Origin: Planctomycetaceae bacterium | GTDB taxonomy: Bacteria; Planctomycetota; Planctomycetia; Planctomycetales; Planctomycetaceae | Assembly (NCBI GenBank): GCA_002722955.1 | Contig: PBMZ01000106.1 | Location: forward strand, 1 to 34,021 | Direction: 5' to 3' | Length of the DNA stretch: 34,021 nt | In this document: positions 1-7,512 of the stretch, one piece after another | How positions within the stretch are numbered: position 1 is the first letter of the stretch | Layout of the letters: each line of letters begins with the position of its first letter | The notes under the pieces: model-generated | Told to the model about the DNA's origin: nothing | The model's input: the letters and a program-made list of their open reading frames with translations, nothing else | Databases searched by the model: none | Program-made: the position numbers and the translations under genes

Positions 1-344
1 ATGCCGGTCAAGAGTTCGCGGGCCATACCCCATTCACCCTCGAGAAACGCACTGAGCGCGGATTCGTAATCGAGCAAACTGCGATCAGGCAAGTCCTCGT
101 GAAACTCGCGCTCAGGAGCCAGAAGTTCCCACACCATAACCGGATCCTTCAACCCGTACGGCTTAATCTTCGCGATGCGACGGCGACGCATGCGACCGCG
201 ATCGACGGGTCGGTCCAAGTGCCGAGCGGCTTCGTCGGAGACCAAGATCGGCACGCCAAAATGTTTTGTCAGCGACTCGAGCCGCGCGGCCAAATTGACA
301 ATGTGGCCGACGATCGCCAACCTAGTTTTGAGTTGTGCGTTGTG
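1..344 (-). pseudogene. Class III adenylate/guanylate cyclase, C-terminal fragment
   Basis: Seen: a minus-strand frame, open from about base 362 to the left edge, reads IVGHIVNLAARLESLTKHFG, then PILVSDEAARHLDRP and IAKIKPYGLKDPVMVWELL. This matches the second half of a class III nucleotide cyclase domain, whose hallmark is VIGD.VN.AARLE, plus the usual C-terminal strand. The gene runs off the left edge. Upstream an in-frame stop (363-365) replaces the N-terminal half, including the first metal-binding aspartate region, and a plus-strand membrane-protein gene begins at the same place. Known: these enzymes make cAMP or cGMP and need both halves of the domain. Inference: this is a 5'-truncated remnant and catalytically dead. 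The family call is good; the reason for the truncation is open (deletion or assembly join). Confidence 0.6.
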
Positions 345-916
345 GCCTCTGCTGAGACGCCTTCAAGCCGGCAACGGCAGCTTGGCGTTTTTTGTGTGGT
401 TGCTGTTTGCCATGAATTTGTTCACAGGGACGGGCTATTGGTTGGGGTCTGGAATGATGAACTCCGGCGATTGGTCTCGAGTCATCGGATGGCATGCAAC
501 CACACTGACTTTATCGCGGCAGCCTTGCCCTGCTTGGGGCGTCAACTTTGATGATCGCGGTCGCATGGACATTGATCGAATTCGGGAGAATGCTGGATCG
601 CAGCGCCGAAAAACCCATCGGCCAAGCTCAGTCGATTGCCATGCTTTGCTACCTATCCGCGTTCGTCGTCATGCTTCTAGTCGGACTGGCCCAACCAACG
701 GGCCCGTTGGGATTTCCGGCGATCAATTCACTGGTCGGCGTGCTCGGAGGAATGTCACCGTTGCTCTGGATGATGCAATGGTTTCGCGCTGACATGTTCA
801 AACTGCGGGGAGCGAAGCCGCTTGAGATCGACAAGTCGATCTCAAGCATTGTCTTGGCTATCGTCATGGTTCTGTTGGCCGTCGCTGTCACGCTGCTCGG
901 TCAAAACCAGGGTTAG
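318..916 (+). pseudogene. Polytopic membrane protein fragment, M50-protease-like, frameshifted
   Basis: Seen: from about base 318 a plus-strand frame encodes strongly hydrophobic sequence (ALWPLLRRLQ, LAFFVWLLFAMNLFTGTGYW, then GDWSRVIG). It becomes implausible after about base 510. A second frame takes over with GSLALLGASTLMIAVAWTL and runs to the stop at 914-916, with further membrane segments (AMLCYLSAFVVMLLVGL; SSIVLAIVMVLLAVAVTLL). Joining the frames needs one extra base removed near 505-511. The text resembles the C-terminal membrane part of M50-like planctomycete proteins, but no HExxH motif is in view because the N-terminus is missing. Inference: a truncated, frameshifted pseudogene. 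Upstream sequence belongs to an antisense cyclase gene. The family name is tentative; coding character and topology are firmer. Confidence 0.45.
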
Positions 917-926
917 CGCGAATCGG

Positions 927-2426
927 CTACAGCTTCTTGAGCAACGCGTCGACGCGATCATCGAACACTTTATGCCACTCCGGAGCCAGCAGGCAGTCGC
1001 TGTCTTCTTGAGCCCAGCCAACATTCTTCAGTTGCTCGGCCGTCGGCGCATAGTAGATGTACCCATTCGTATAACCCGACACAAACGTGTGCTTGTGGGG
1101 CGAGCGTTTCTTGATGTTCAGGCCAACTTGAACCGTCAGCTCACCAGGCGACGTCACCAACACGAAATCTCCAACTTTCATCCCCACCAACTCCACGTCG
1201 ATGGTTCGTTTACCGGAAGCGACCATGGTTTGCTGGTGACGTTGCAGTAGCACCAAGTTTGTCTGCAACCGCGTCAACTTCTCCATCGTGATGATGTTGC
1301 GGATATAAGCATCGATGTTGCGACGATTGCTGGCATCCAACTTCTCGAGCGTCGATCGGCCCAGCTTCTTTTCGTGCAAGTACCCGTGCGAATAGTACGA
1401 TGGAAACTCAGAGAGCTTGTACTTCACCGCCAGGGGTAAGAAGGAATCCAGGTTGAGGAATGTTCCGCGCAATGATTTCAGCAGCACCCTTTGCTCGGAG
1501 AGCATTTGTTCGATGCGGTCGGCATAGTCGGCGCGAGGTAGCGTCAGTTGCTCGTTGATGAGTTTGATATCGTCAGTCGCGGCCGTCTTGATCTTTCGCA
1601 CTGTCTTCAATGTGCTGAGGGCCAGCATATTGCCGAGAGGTTCGGCGTCAGTGGGCTTATCGACTTGCTTGTAATGAATCGGGTTGATGTCGCCGCCGCA
1701 GCCTTGAAGGAAAAGGGCCACCGTTCCCGGACTTAAGTTCTCTTCGATGACTTTCGAGGAGAAACCCGTCATGTCAGCGGTGTTGCCGCCATTCGGTACA
1801 CCTTGAATCGGATGGCAAGCAAATTGATAGACAACGGCCAGAGTGTCACCGTTCATCTTGTCGACTCGCAGGATACCAATCTGCGGATCAATGGGACCGA
1901 CACCGGCAACTTCGTCATCGATGGGCATCGAGTAAGCTCGTCGCGAGTCGAATTGTTTACCGCTCTTTAAGATGATGCGGCGGTTTTCTTGAATGCGGTC
2001 CTCGTGACCAACACCCACGCCGATCTTGACCGGAACCAAGTTCGCGGCCGCTTGTTTAATCGCTTTGATCGTTCGCTGGTCTGAATCACTGGCGGTCGAG
2101 CTGTGACAATGACTGGCGTTGAAAAGAATGTTCGCGCCTTTGATGCCAAGCTCCTTTTCCACGGCTGCTCGGACAGTGGGAATGTAAGGATGCTGGATCG
2201 GACCGATGTTCTCGAACGCAACCACGTCCACCGAGACAATGACAAGCGTCGTTTGATCATTCTTCAGGATCAACACCCGAGCGTGACTGGGATCGTTGAC
2301 GACGCCGTTGCGATTGGTGATGTCCACTTTGGCAACGCTGCCCAACAACGGACCCGCTTGTGCAGATCGAATGCTCGAAAAGGTCAGCAACGCGATTAGA
2401 ACTCCAAGCAACACTTGCCGTTTCAT
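927..2426 (-). CDS. Secreted neutral/alkaline ceramidase-like protein
   Basis: The 499-residue product begins with a signal peptide (MKRQVLLGVLIALLTFSS...SAQA) and should be exported. Motifs fit the neutral/alkaline ceramidase N-terminal fold: NASHCHSST (residues 103-111, His106 and His108), FACHPI (202-207, His205) and QGCGGDINP (241-249). The histidines are placed to bind zinc. In characterised neutral ceramidases the catalytic serine lies in a GDVSPN motif; here the same place reads GDINP, with Asn for Ser, so ceramide hydrolysis should not be assumed. This variant may be a hydrolase with another substrate. The ATG at 2426 has GGGAG seven bases upstream, which supports the start. It stands alone, ending 10 bases from the convergent pseudogene. 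Fold call fairly sure, substrate unknown. Confidence 0.65.
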   Translation of the reverse strand: MKRQVLLGVLIALLTFSSIRSAQAGPLLGSVAKVDITNRNGVVNDPSHARVLILKNDQTTLVIVSVDVVAFENIGPIQHPYIPTVRAAVEKELGIKGANILFNASHCHSSTASDSDQRTIKAIKQAAANLVPVKIGVGVGHEDRIQENRRIILKSGKQFDSRRAYSMPIDDEVAGVGPIDPQIGILRVDKMNGDTLAVVYQFACHPIQGVPNGGNTADMTGFSSKVIEENLSPGTVALFLQGCGGDINPIHYKQVDKPTDAEPLGNMLALSTLKTVRKIKTAATDDIKLINEQLTLPRADYADRIEQMLSEQRVLLKSLRGTFLNLDSFLPLAVKYKLSEFPSYYSHGYLHEKKLGRSTLEKLDASNRRNIDAYIRNIITMEKLTRLQTNLVLLQRHQQTMVASGKRTIDVELVGMKVGDFVLVTSPGELTVQVGLNIKKRSPHKHTFVSGYTNGYIYYAPTAEQLKNVGWAQEDSDCLLAPEWHKVFDDRVDALLKKL

Positions 2427-2755
2427 GATGATTCTCCCGTGATTTGTCGAAGCCCAGCCTTTAGGCGCTTAGAAAAGCCGAAGGTTCTGTGGCGGCTAAA
2501 GCCTGTACCCCAACAGTGTGCAATACGAGTTTAGGTTGGCTCTGATCCGGCAATGATATCCTCGCCATCCACCGGGTTCCACCAATGGGATCTTTCACCT
2601 TCTAGCTCTGCGTTTCCACGATTCCAGCGACAGCATCTTGCCTATTTTGCCTTATCCGTAAAAAGCTCAAGAGTGTCATAACCGAACGCCGATACTCAGA
2701 CGGTGAGCATCCATGCTCAAGATCCGTGATTCGATGTCCCTTCTGGCGACAAAGT
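2427..2755. other. Intergenic region with a CTTTAG-type imperfect inverted repeat
   Basis: This non-coding stretch separates two divergent genes. Two related arms are visible at about 2455-2468 and 2491-2505: CAGCCTTTAGGCGC, and GGCGGCTAAAGCCTG, which is roughly its reverse complement. A short pyrimidine-rich tail (TACCCCAAC) follows. The rest (2530-2755) shows no convincing ORF, and I could not place a promoter with confidence. Confidence 0.4.
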
Positions 2756-3352
2756 ATGAAGCTACAAATCAAGCTCTGGCAACGATTCTTGGTCTCTCGG
2801 CATCGCCGTCGACGTGAACGCGCTTCGCGTCAACATTCGATTCCGCAAACTCAGGTGCCAGCGCGTCCAAACTTTTGGGCGTTGATCAAGCCCTACCGTT
2901 GGTGGGCATGTGGCTCTTGTATCTTTGCGGTGGTGTTAAGTTGGGCGGCGTGGACAACCATCAATCGCCAGTTGCCTTCGCTAAGCGAGGACCCCGATTT
3001 GGCGTCAGCAGAGTGGGTTGGTGCCGAAAGCGAATCTCTTGCGACATCAGATTTCACGAACAGTGATGAATCACGATTAGCTCCTGCCATGCCCTTCGCA
3101 AATTGGGCCGATGGCGGCGTATCGATCGAGCCGGAAGCCGCTAGCATGCCGGAGCTGCCAGCATTTCCCAATGAAATCGAAGAGCCACAGGCTCCGAACT
3201 TTCCCACAATCACGACGGCCGGGTTTGAGGCGGCGAGCAGCCAGCAGGCGGCTTCGCCGAATCTGTTAGCTCCCGTGATTCAAACGTCGGCCACTCAGGA
3301 AGCCAATCGTGGTGCTTGGCTTATTGGAACTATCGAAGAGGTCGAAGAGTAA
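2756..3352 (+). CDS. Single-pass membrane protein partnered with ExeA-type ATPase
   Basis: A 198-residue protein if started at the ATG at 2756; an in-frame GTG at 2726 would add ten residues. Seen: a very basic N-terminus (RHRRRRERASR, about residues 15-25), one membrane segment at about residues 46-66, then an acidic, Pro/Ala/Ser-rich tail with no domain I recognise. By the positive-inside rule the N-terminus is cytoplasmic and the tail lies outside the inner membrane. Its stop overlaps the next start as TAATG, so it is translationally coupled to the ATPase. Known: GspA/ExeA ATPases work with a single-pass membrane protein, GspB/ExeB. Inference: this may be the analogous partner, though no GspB sequence similarity is visible. 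Function otherwise unknown. Confidence 0.6.
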   Translation: MKLQIKLWQRFLVSRHRRRRERASRQHSIPQTQVPARPNFWALIKPYRWWACGSCIFAVVLSWAAWTTINRQLPSLSEDPDLASAEWVGAESESLATSDFTNSDESRLAPAMPFANWADGGVSIEPEAASMPELPAFPNEIEEPQAPNFPTITTAGFEAASSQQAASPNLLAPVIQTSATQEANRGAWLIGTIEEVEE

Positions 3353-4176
3353 TGTACGAACAATATTGGCGATTCGATCGCAACCCGTTTGCCCATAACG
3401 ACTCGGATTTCTTCTTCGGCAGCCAGACGCATCAGGCGGCGCTGCTGAAATTACGTTACTTGGTCGAGAACAACAAAGGGGCCGGTCTGCTGATCGGTGA
3501 CCCGGGCTATGGCAAGACTTACTTGCTGGAACAATTGTCCCGACAATTGGACGAGCGTTTCTCGCCCTTCATCCACATGGTGTTCCCGCAACTCAACGCG
3601 GCCGAGTTCATGTCGTACTTGGCATCGAAACTTGGGGCCGAGGACTCACAGATCGGCGACGGTGAAAGCGGCCTGAACCGAACGATCCAAGCCATCGAGC
3701 AACGCTTGTTATTTCTCGGCGAGCAAGGCCAACATCCCGTCATCGTGATCGACGAGGCTCATGTGATCGAGGACGTGAAGGTTTTTCAAGCGATCCAACT
3801 GTTGCTCAATTATCAGAGACAACCTGGCATCAACTTCTCCGTAATCTTGGCGGGGCAGCGAATTCTGCTCAGCCGCACAAGCCGAATTCCTCAGCTGGAC
3901 GAGCGGCTGTCGGTCAAGTCGCTACTACAACCGATGTCGCGAGAAGACACCGTGGCTTACATCAATGGTCGGATGGAATCCGTTGGTTCTACCGAACCCA
4001 TCTTCGACGCGGCCGCCATGGACGAACTGTTTGAACTATCCGGCGGAGTGCCTCGCAAGATCAATCAGATTTGCGATCTGGCATTACTGGTGGGATACGC
4101 CGATGGCCTTGCCGGACTCAGTGGCAACCATGTGGCCATGGCCTCGGAAGAGCTGACATCTGTGATGCCCGATTGA
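3352..4176 (+). CDS. ExeA/GspA-type AAA ATPase
   Basis: A 274-residue ATPase. The start at 3352 gives MYEQYWRFDRNPFAH, matching the family's usual MYxxYFGxxxxPF beginning, and overlaps the previous stop by one base. Seen: Walker A GDPGYGKT (residues 49-56), Walker B VIVIDEAH (130-137), an ILAGQ sensor-type strand, and the C-terminal GGVPRKINQICDLALL helix typical of the ExeA/TniB/MuB-like AAA group. ExeA-type proteins couple ATP hydrolysis to inserting secretion machinery through the cell wall. This one lacks an obvious C-terminal peptidoglycan-binding domain, so its role may be assembly or positioning of an envelope complex through the upstream membrane protein. No integrase or transposase is nearby, which argues against a TniB role. 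It converges on the oxidoreductase gene with 5 bases between stops. Confidence 0.8.
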   Translation: MYEQYWRFDRNPFAHNDSDFFFGSQTHQAALLKLRYLVENNKGAGLLIGDPGYGKTYLLEQLSRQLDERFSPFIHMVFPQLNAAEFMSYLASKLGAEDSQIGDGESGLNRTIQAIEQRLLFLGEQGQHPVIVIDEAHVIEDVKVFQAIQLLLNYQRQPGINFSVILAGQRILLSRTSRIPQLDERLSVKSLLQPMSREDTVAYINGRMESVGSTEPIFDAAAMDELFELSGGVPRKINQICDLALLVGYADGLAGLSGNHVAMASEELTSVMPD

Positions 4177-4181
4177 GCATC

Positions 4182-5471
4182 TCAGACGGTATCGCCAATC
4201 TCGAATCCCTTACGGTAAGTTCGCGATAACAGTGCGGCTGCCTCGTCGTTGCCAATGATGGCTTCATCCTCGCCATCAAACTGAATCGTGGAACGAGTCC
4301 GCCAAGCAATGTTGGCCAAGTGACACAACACTGTGCTCTTGTGGCAGATTTCAATGTCCGCGTTGGGCTTTTCTCGTGTCCGCAAGCATTCCAAGTAATT
4401 GCCCAAGTGCGCCAACTCGCGTTCGGCACCCTTGTGGGTTTCGATCAGTTTGTCGCCACGGAAAATTGACCAGCCGGACTTTTGCGTGATCAGGCTGGCT
4501 TCGGACCCATAAAACGCAATCCCGAACGAGTTGCCTTCGATACCGCGGCGAGACCACGTGCGGTGTTCCCATTGGATGGCCGCATTGTCGAAGTCAAAGG
4601 TCGCCAGTTGAGTGTCCGGCGTTTCTTGATCATCGTCGAAGAAATACTTGTCCCCACCGCAACAAACCGTGTTTGGATAATCAACATCCAAGCCCCAACG
4701 AGCGATGTCCAGTGCATGAATGCCGTTGTTGCCGCTCTCCCCAGTACCGTAATTCCAGCGCCAGTGCCAGTGGTAATGGATCAAGTTATCAAGGTATCCA
4801 TCATTGCCCGCCGGGCCACACCAAAGATCAAAGTCCAAATCGGACGGCGCCTTCTTAGGTTTCGCGTATCCGATGTTCGGCCGAGTGCTATTAATCCAGC
4901 AACGGGCAAAATTCACGTCGCCCAAGCGTCCACTGCGCAGTTGTTTGATCGCCGCTTGAAAATCCGCACCGCTTCGCCGTTGAGTTCCTGAGCCAACGAC
5001 ACGCTTGTACTTTCGAGCCGCCTCGATCATTCGCCGGCCTTCGACGATGTTGTGCGATACGGGTTTCTCGACGTAAACATCTTTGCCGGCTTGACAGGCA
5101 AGGATCGTGGCCAACGCGTGCCAATGATCGGGAGCTGCACAGACTAAAACGTCGACGTTGGGATCATCCAAGACCGTTCGAAAATCTTTCTCGACCTTCG
5201 GTGTGGGCTTGCCCAACTTCGAAAGTGTTTGTATCGCCCGCGGGATGACTCGCGCGTCGGGATCGCAAACGTGAGTAATTTGAACTTCAGGAAACTTCGA
5301 GAAGCCGGAAATCAACTGTCGTCCACGCCCGTTAACACCCATCACCGCCATGCGGATCGGTTTTTTCTCCTCGTCCTTTGTCTCTTCTTGAGCACTGGCA
5401 ACATGGACGGACGTCGCGATAGCAGCAGCTGAAGTGGCTTGCAAGAAACTTCTTCGGTTGACGTCACTCAT
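4182..5471 (-). CDS. Tat-exported Gfo/Idh/MocA family oxidoreductase
   Basis: A 429-residue NAD(P)-dependent oxidoreductase of the Gfo/Idh/MocA group. The ATG at 5471 is chosen because the protein then begins MSDVNRRSFLQATSAAA, a twin-arginine signal (Arg6-Arg7), cut near ASAQ (residues 25-28). The frame is open further upstream but that part looks non-coding. Seen: Rossmann fold with GVNGRG (45-50), the family VEKP motif (134-137, catalytic-type Lys136) and a C-terminal part with GNNGIHALDIARWGL. Enzymes of this group act on sugars, inositols or related cyclic substrates; the substrate cannot be read here. A Tat signal implies folding with cofactor before export, consistent with the tatA-family genes elsewhere in the window. 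Planctomycetes carry many paralogues of this type. Confidence 0.85.
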   Translation of the reverse strand: MSDVNRRSFLQATSAAAIATSVHVASAQEETKDEEKKPIRMAVMGVNGRGRQLISGFSKFPEVQITHVCDPDARVIPRAIQTLSKLGKPTPKVEKDFRTVLDDPNVDVLVCAAPDHWHALATILACQAGKDVYVEKPVSHNIVEGRRMIEAARKYKRVVGSGTQRRSGADFQAAIKQLRSGRLGDVNFARCWINSTRPNIGYAKPKKAPSDLDFDLWCGPAGNDGYLDNLIHYHWHWRWNYGTGESGNNGIHALDIARWGLDVDYPNTVCCGGDKYFFDDDQETPDTQLATFDFDNAAIQWEHRTWSRRGIEGNSFGIAFYGSEASLITQKSGWSIFRGDKLIETHKGAERELAHLGNYLECLRTREKPNADIEICHKSTVLCHLANIAWRTRSTIQFDGEDEAIIGNDEAAALLSRTYRKGFEIGDTV

Positions 5472-5812
5472 GAGTGGCCTCGATGGTTTGGAGTGGGAGG
5501 TTGACCTGGTTATGTGCCAGCATTCTACCGAGGTAGCGGCAAGAAAACGACTCGCTCGAGCAAAGGTCAGAAGCCCGGCTTTTTGAAAAGTCCGGGCTTC
5601 TTTGTGCTGACGTCGCCGCGTCCCTCGCGGCCCCGAAAATGGCAAGCAAAGTGAGCGCTGCGAGCGACTTCATGACTGGCCCATCTCTAAGATCAAGTTT
5701 CGATCAAGTCGATGACCATTGTGCCAAGCCACTCACGAGAAGTGAATCCAAATCTATGAGGGCATAGTGAAACGACACTGAGGAAGAGCGGTCGCTACTA
5801 CTACGAAGCGGC
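5472..5812. other. Intergenic region holding a dispersed hairpin
   Basis: Between two minus-strand genes. Its one clear feature is the palindrome at 5569-5601, listed separately. The remainder shows short open frames with no recognisable protein and no clear promoter. Confidence 0.4.
5569..5601. repeat. Dispersed hairpin repeat, copy 1
   Basis: Arms AGAAGCCCGG (5569-5578) and CCGGGCTTCT (5592-5601) pair perfectly. An inner CTTTT/AAAAG stem follows after one bulged base. The same stem recurs at 16619-16651 and 18870-18902. It lies downstream of the DinB-like gene and could terminate it, but the other copies lie between divergent genes, so a REP-like repeat is the better reading. Confidence 0.7.
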
Positions 5813-6286
5813 TTACTCCTGCAACATTGCCTTTGTGATCGCGATTTGCCCCAGATGATAGTAGCAGTGTTCGATGGGCCCCAAGAGGCATCGATAGTAT
5901 GTGCCATATTTCTCATCAACAAAGTGTTCGGCTAGCTGTTCGTCCGGTAGCCGCTCAATCAAACTTGCAAGCTCTTCCGCATCTAACCAAACCCTTGTCA
6001 GCAGCTCTTCCCAGTCTTGCTCCGAGGCAATCAGCGGGCAATCAAAGCTGAGCGAGTCCTTCGCGTCGAGCGTGCCGCCTTTCAACACCTTAATCGTAGC
6101 GCTGATGTAATAGTTCATATGGAACACAAGCGTCGCAATCGTGTGATGTTGGCCCACGACGGTCGTCGCCTGTTGCCAATTCACATCAGCAAGCTTCTCC
6201 TTCAGGTTCACTGCCGTCCAGTTCGCGCCAAAATGGACGTCTCTCAAGTGATCCGCAAGCTGTTTGGTGGAATTCATTGCGTTCAT
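5813..6286 (-). CDS. DinB-fold (DinB/YfiT-like) protein
   Basis: With the ATG at 6286 the product is 157 residues, a normal length for DinB-fold four-helix proteins. Seen: an early helix reading LADHLRDVHFGANWTAVNLK, a histidine in VFHMNYYI (His56), and HCYYHLGQIAITK near the end (His140 and His144). The three histidines form the expected metal-binding triad. An in-frame GTG (6340) and a second ATG (6277) are alternatives; none has a strong ribosome binding site, and the choice rests on family length. Family members are metal-binding proteins or thiol-dependent transferases. The name reflects similarity to the Bacillus damage-inducible DinB, not DNA polymerase IV. Substrate unknown. Confidence 0.7.
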   Translation of the reverse strand: MNAMNSTKQLADHLRDVHFGANWTAVNLKEKLADVNWQQATTVVGQHHTIATLVFHMNYYISATIKVLKGGTLDAKDSLSFDCPLIASEQDWEELLTRVWLDAEELASLIERLPDEQLAEHFVDEKYGTYYRCLLGPIEHCYYHLGQIAITKAMLQE

Positions 6287-6365
6287 CAATGGGCGTTCAG
6301 GTTTGTGCAAATCCCCCAACCTGTATAACTCGATTTGCACAAGCGGCTTTCAAAAATAGGGCGGA

Positions 6366-6394
6366 TTGACCCTCTTTGGAAATCACCGTAAACT
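6366..6394 (+). promoter_or_regulatory. Candidate sigma-70-type promoter
   Basis: TTGACC (6366-6371, five of six matches to TTGACA), a 17-base spacer, then TAAACT (6389-6394, four of six to TATAAT). It lies 51 bases upstream of the hydrolase-fold gene's ATG in an AT-richer stretch between divergent genes. A motif match only. Confidence 0.3.
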
Positions 6395-6445
6395 TAGAGT
6401 ATTTGATTGCGTTGTGCCAATCGTTTTCTAGCAAAGGTGTCTCCG

Positions 6446-7399
6446 ATGAAGTCTCTATCACGAACAATCGGATCCGTTTCTGTTTCGGCATTTGGCGTCC
6501 TCGTATTGGCTCAATTGTTTGCGCCAAATTCCGCATTCGCTCAGTCGGTCACCGGTGAAGAGAGGACGTTGGTTACCAAAGATGGTTGGCCGCTGAAGAT
6601 TAACTATTACCAGTCCGAAATGGGATCGGACGCGCCCGTTGTTGTTCTCTTGCACAGCAAGAGCAGCAGTCAATTGTCCTGGGGCGCAAAAAGTGCCACG
6701 GGCGGCTTTGTTCGAAGACTGGTGGATTTGAAGTTCGCGGTCATCGCACTCGATTTTCGAAAGCACGGTCTCAGCAAACCCATGACCGATGAAGAAGGCG
6801 AAGGCACGAAAAAGCCGAAGCCGACCAACAGTCGGATCACTAAAGTCGATTACCAGGCAATGATCGGGCTCGACTTAGAGGCCGTAAAAAAGTTCATCTT
6901 CGAGGAACATCAAGCCAAGCGTCTCAATATGCGACGAACAGCCATTATCGCGCCCGAGATGGCAGCGACGATGGCAATACTTTACACGCTGATCGATTGG
7001 CAAAAGAAACCACACGACGACGCTCCCACCGCCGCGCTGCGGACTCCACGCGGCCAAGATATTCAAGCCGTCGTCGCGATATCACCAGGAACGATACCAG
7101 GAATCTCGCCGAATCGAGCCTATTCGTATTTGAAATCTCAACAGATCGCGTTCTTGGTTTGCGTTGGCAAGAAGGACAAGCTGGATCGCCGGCAAGCCAG
7201 CAGCATGTACGCGAAGCTTGGTGGTACGAATAAGAACAAACCGGGCATGTTCTTCCAAGAGTACGACGTCAATCTGCGCGGCACCGACTTGCTGGGCAAG
7301 AAAATCCGGATTGAGGAACACATTCTGGGATTCTTGAACGAAGCGATTAAGAAACCCGACATTCCTTGGCGTGATCGTCGCTCGAAGTTATCCCGATGA
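6446..7399 (+). CDS. Secreted alpha/beta-hydrolase-fold protein, nucleophile lost
   Basis: 317 residues from the ATG at 6446, preceded by AAAGGTG. The N-terminus is a signal peptide ending NSAFAQ (about residues 28-33). Seen: alpha/beta-hydrolase core strands PVVVLLHS (64-71), an oxyanion-type Ser-rich loop (71-78), AVIALDFRKHGLS (98-110), then the nucleophile elbow region RRTAIIAPEMAATMA (163-177). Where active members have G-x-S-x-G, this has A-P-E-M-A with Glu171 in place of Ser. Later elements look kept: VCVGKKDKLD (238-247, possible acid) and EEHILGFL (290-297, His292). Inference: a non-catalytic hydrolase fold, or an enzyme with altered chemistry. It is transcribed divergently from the DinB-like gene. 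Nothing here shows a substrate. Confidence 0.65.
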   Translation: MKSLSRTIGSVSVSAFGVLVLAQLFAPNSAFAQSVTGEERTLVTKDGWPLKINYYQSEMGSDAPVVVLLHSKSSSQLSWGAKSATGGFVRRLVDLKFAVIALDFRKHGLSKPMTDEEGEGTKKPKPTNSRITKVDYQAMIGLDLEAVKKFIFEEHQAKRLNMRRTAIIAPEMAATMAILYTLIDWQKKPHDDAPTAALRTPRGQDIQAVVAISPGTIPGISPNRAYSYLKSQQIAFLVCVGKKDKLDRRQASSMYAKLGGTNKNKPGMFFQEYDVNLRGTDLLGKKIRIEEHILGFLNEAIKKPDIPWRDRRSKLSR

Positions 7400-7512
7400 A
7401 CCGAGCGTGTAGCCGTTCATTCGGTCTACAGTTTTCACGAGATCCACACGACGCCAAATGCGTTCTTCGAGCATGACATTCACTTCATGCACCGGCATAG
7501 AAAGTCGATCCA

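Noticed and set aside
3352..4176. TniB-like transposition ATPase
   Set aside because: No transposase, integrase or terminal repeats nearby, and the N-terminal MYEQYW...NPF text is of ExeA type.
5813..6286. DNA polymerase IV, because of the DinB name
   Set aside because: The protein is a 157-residue helical bundle with a His triad; it has no polymerase motifs.
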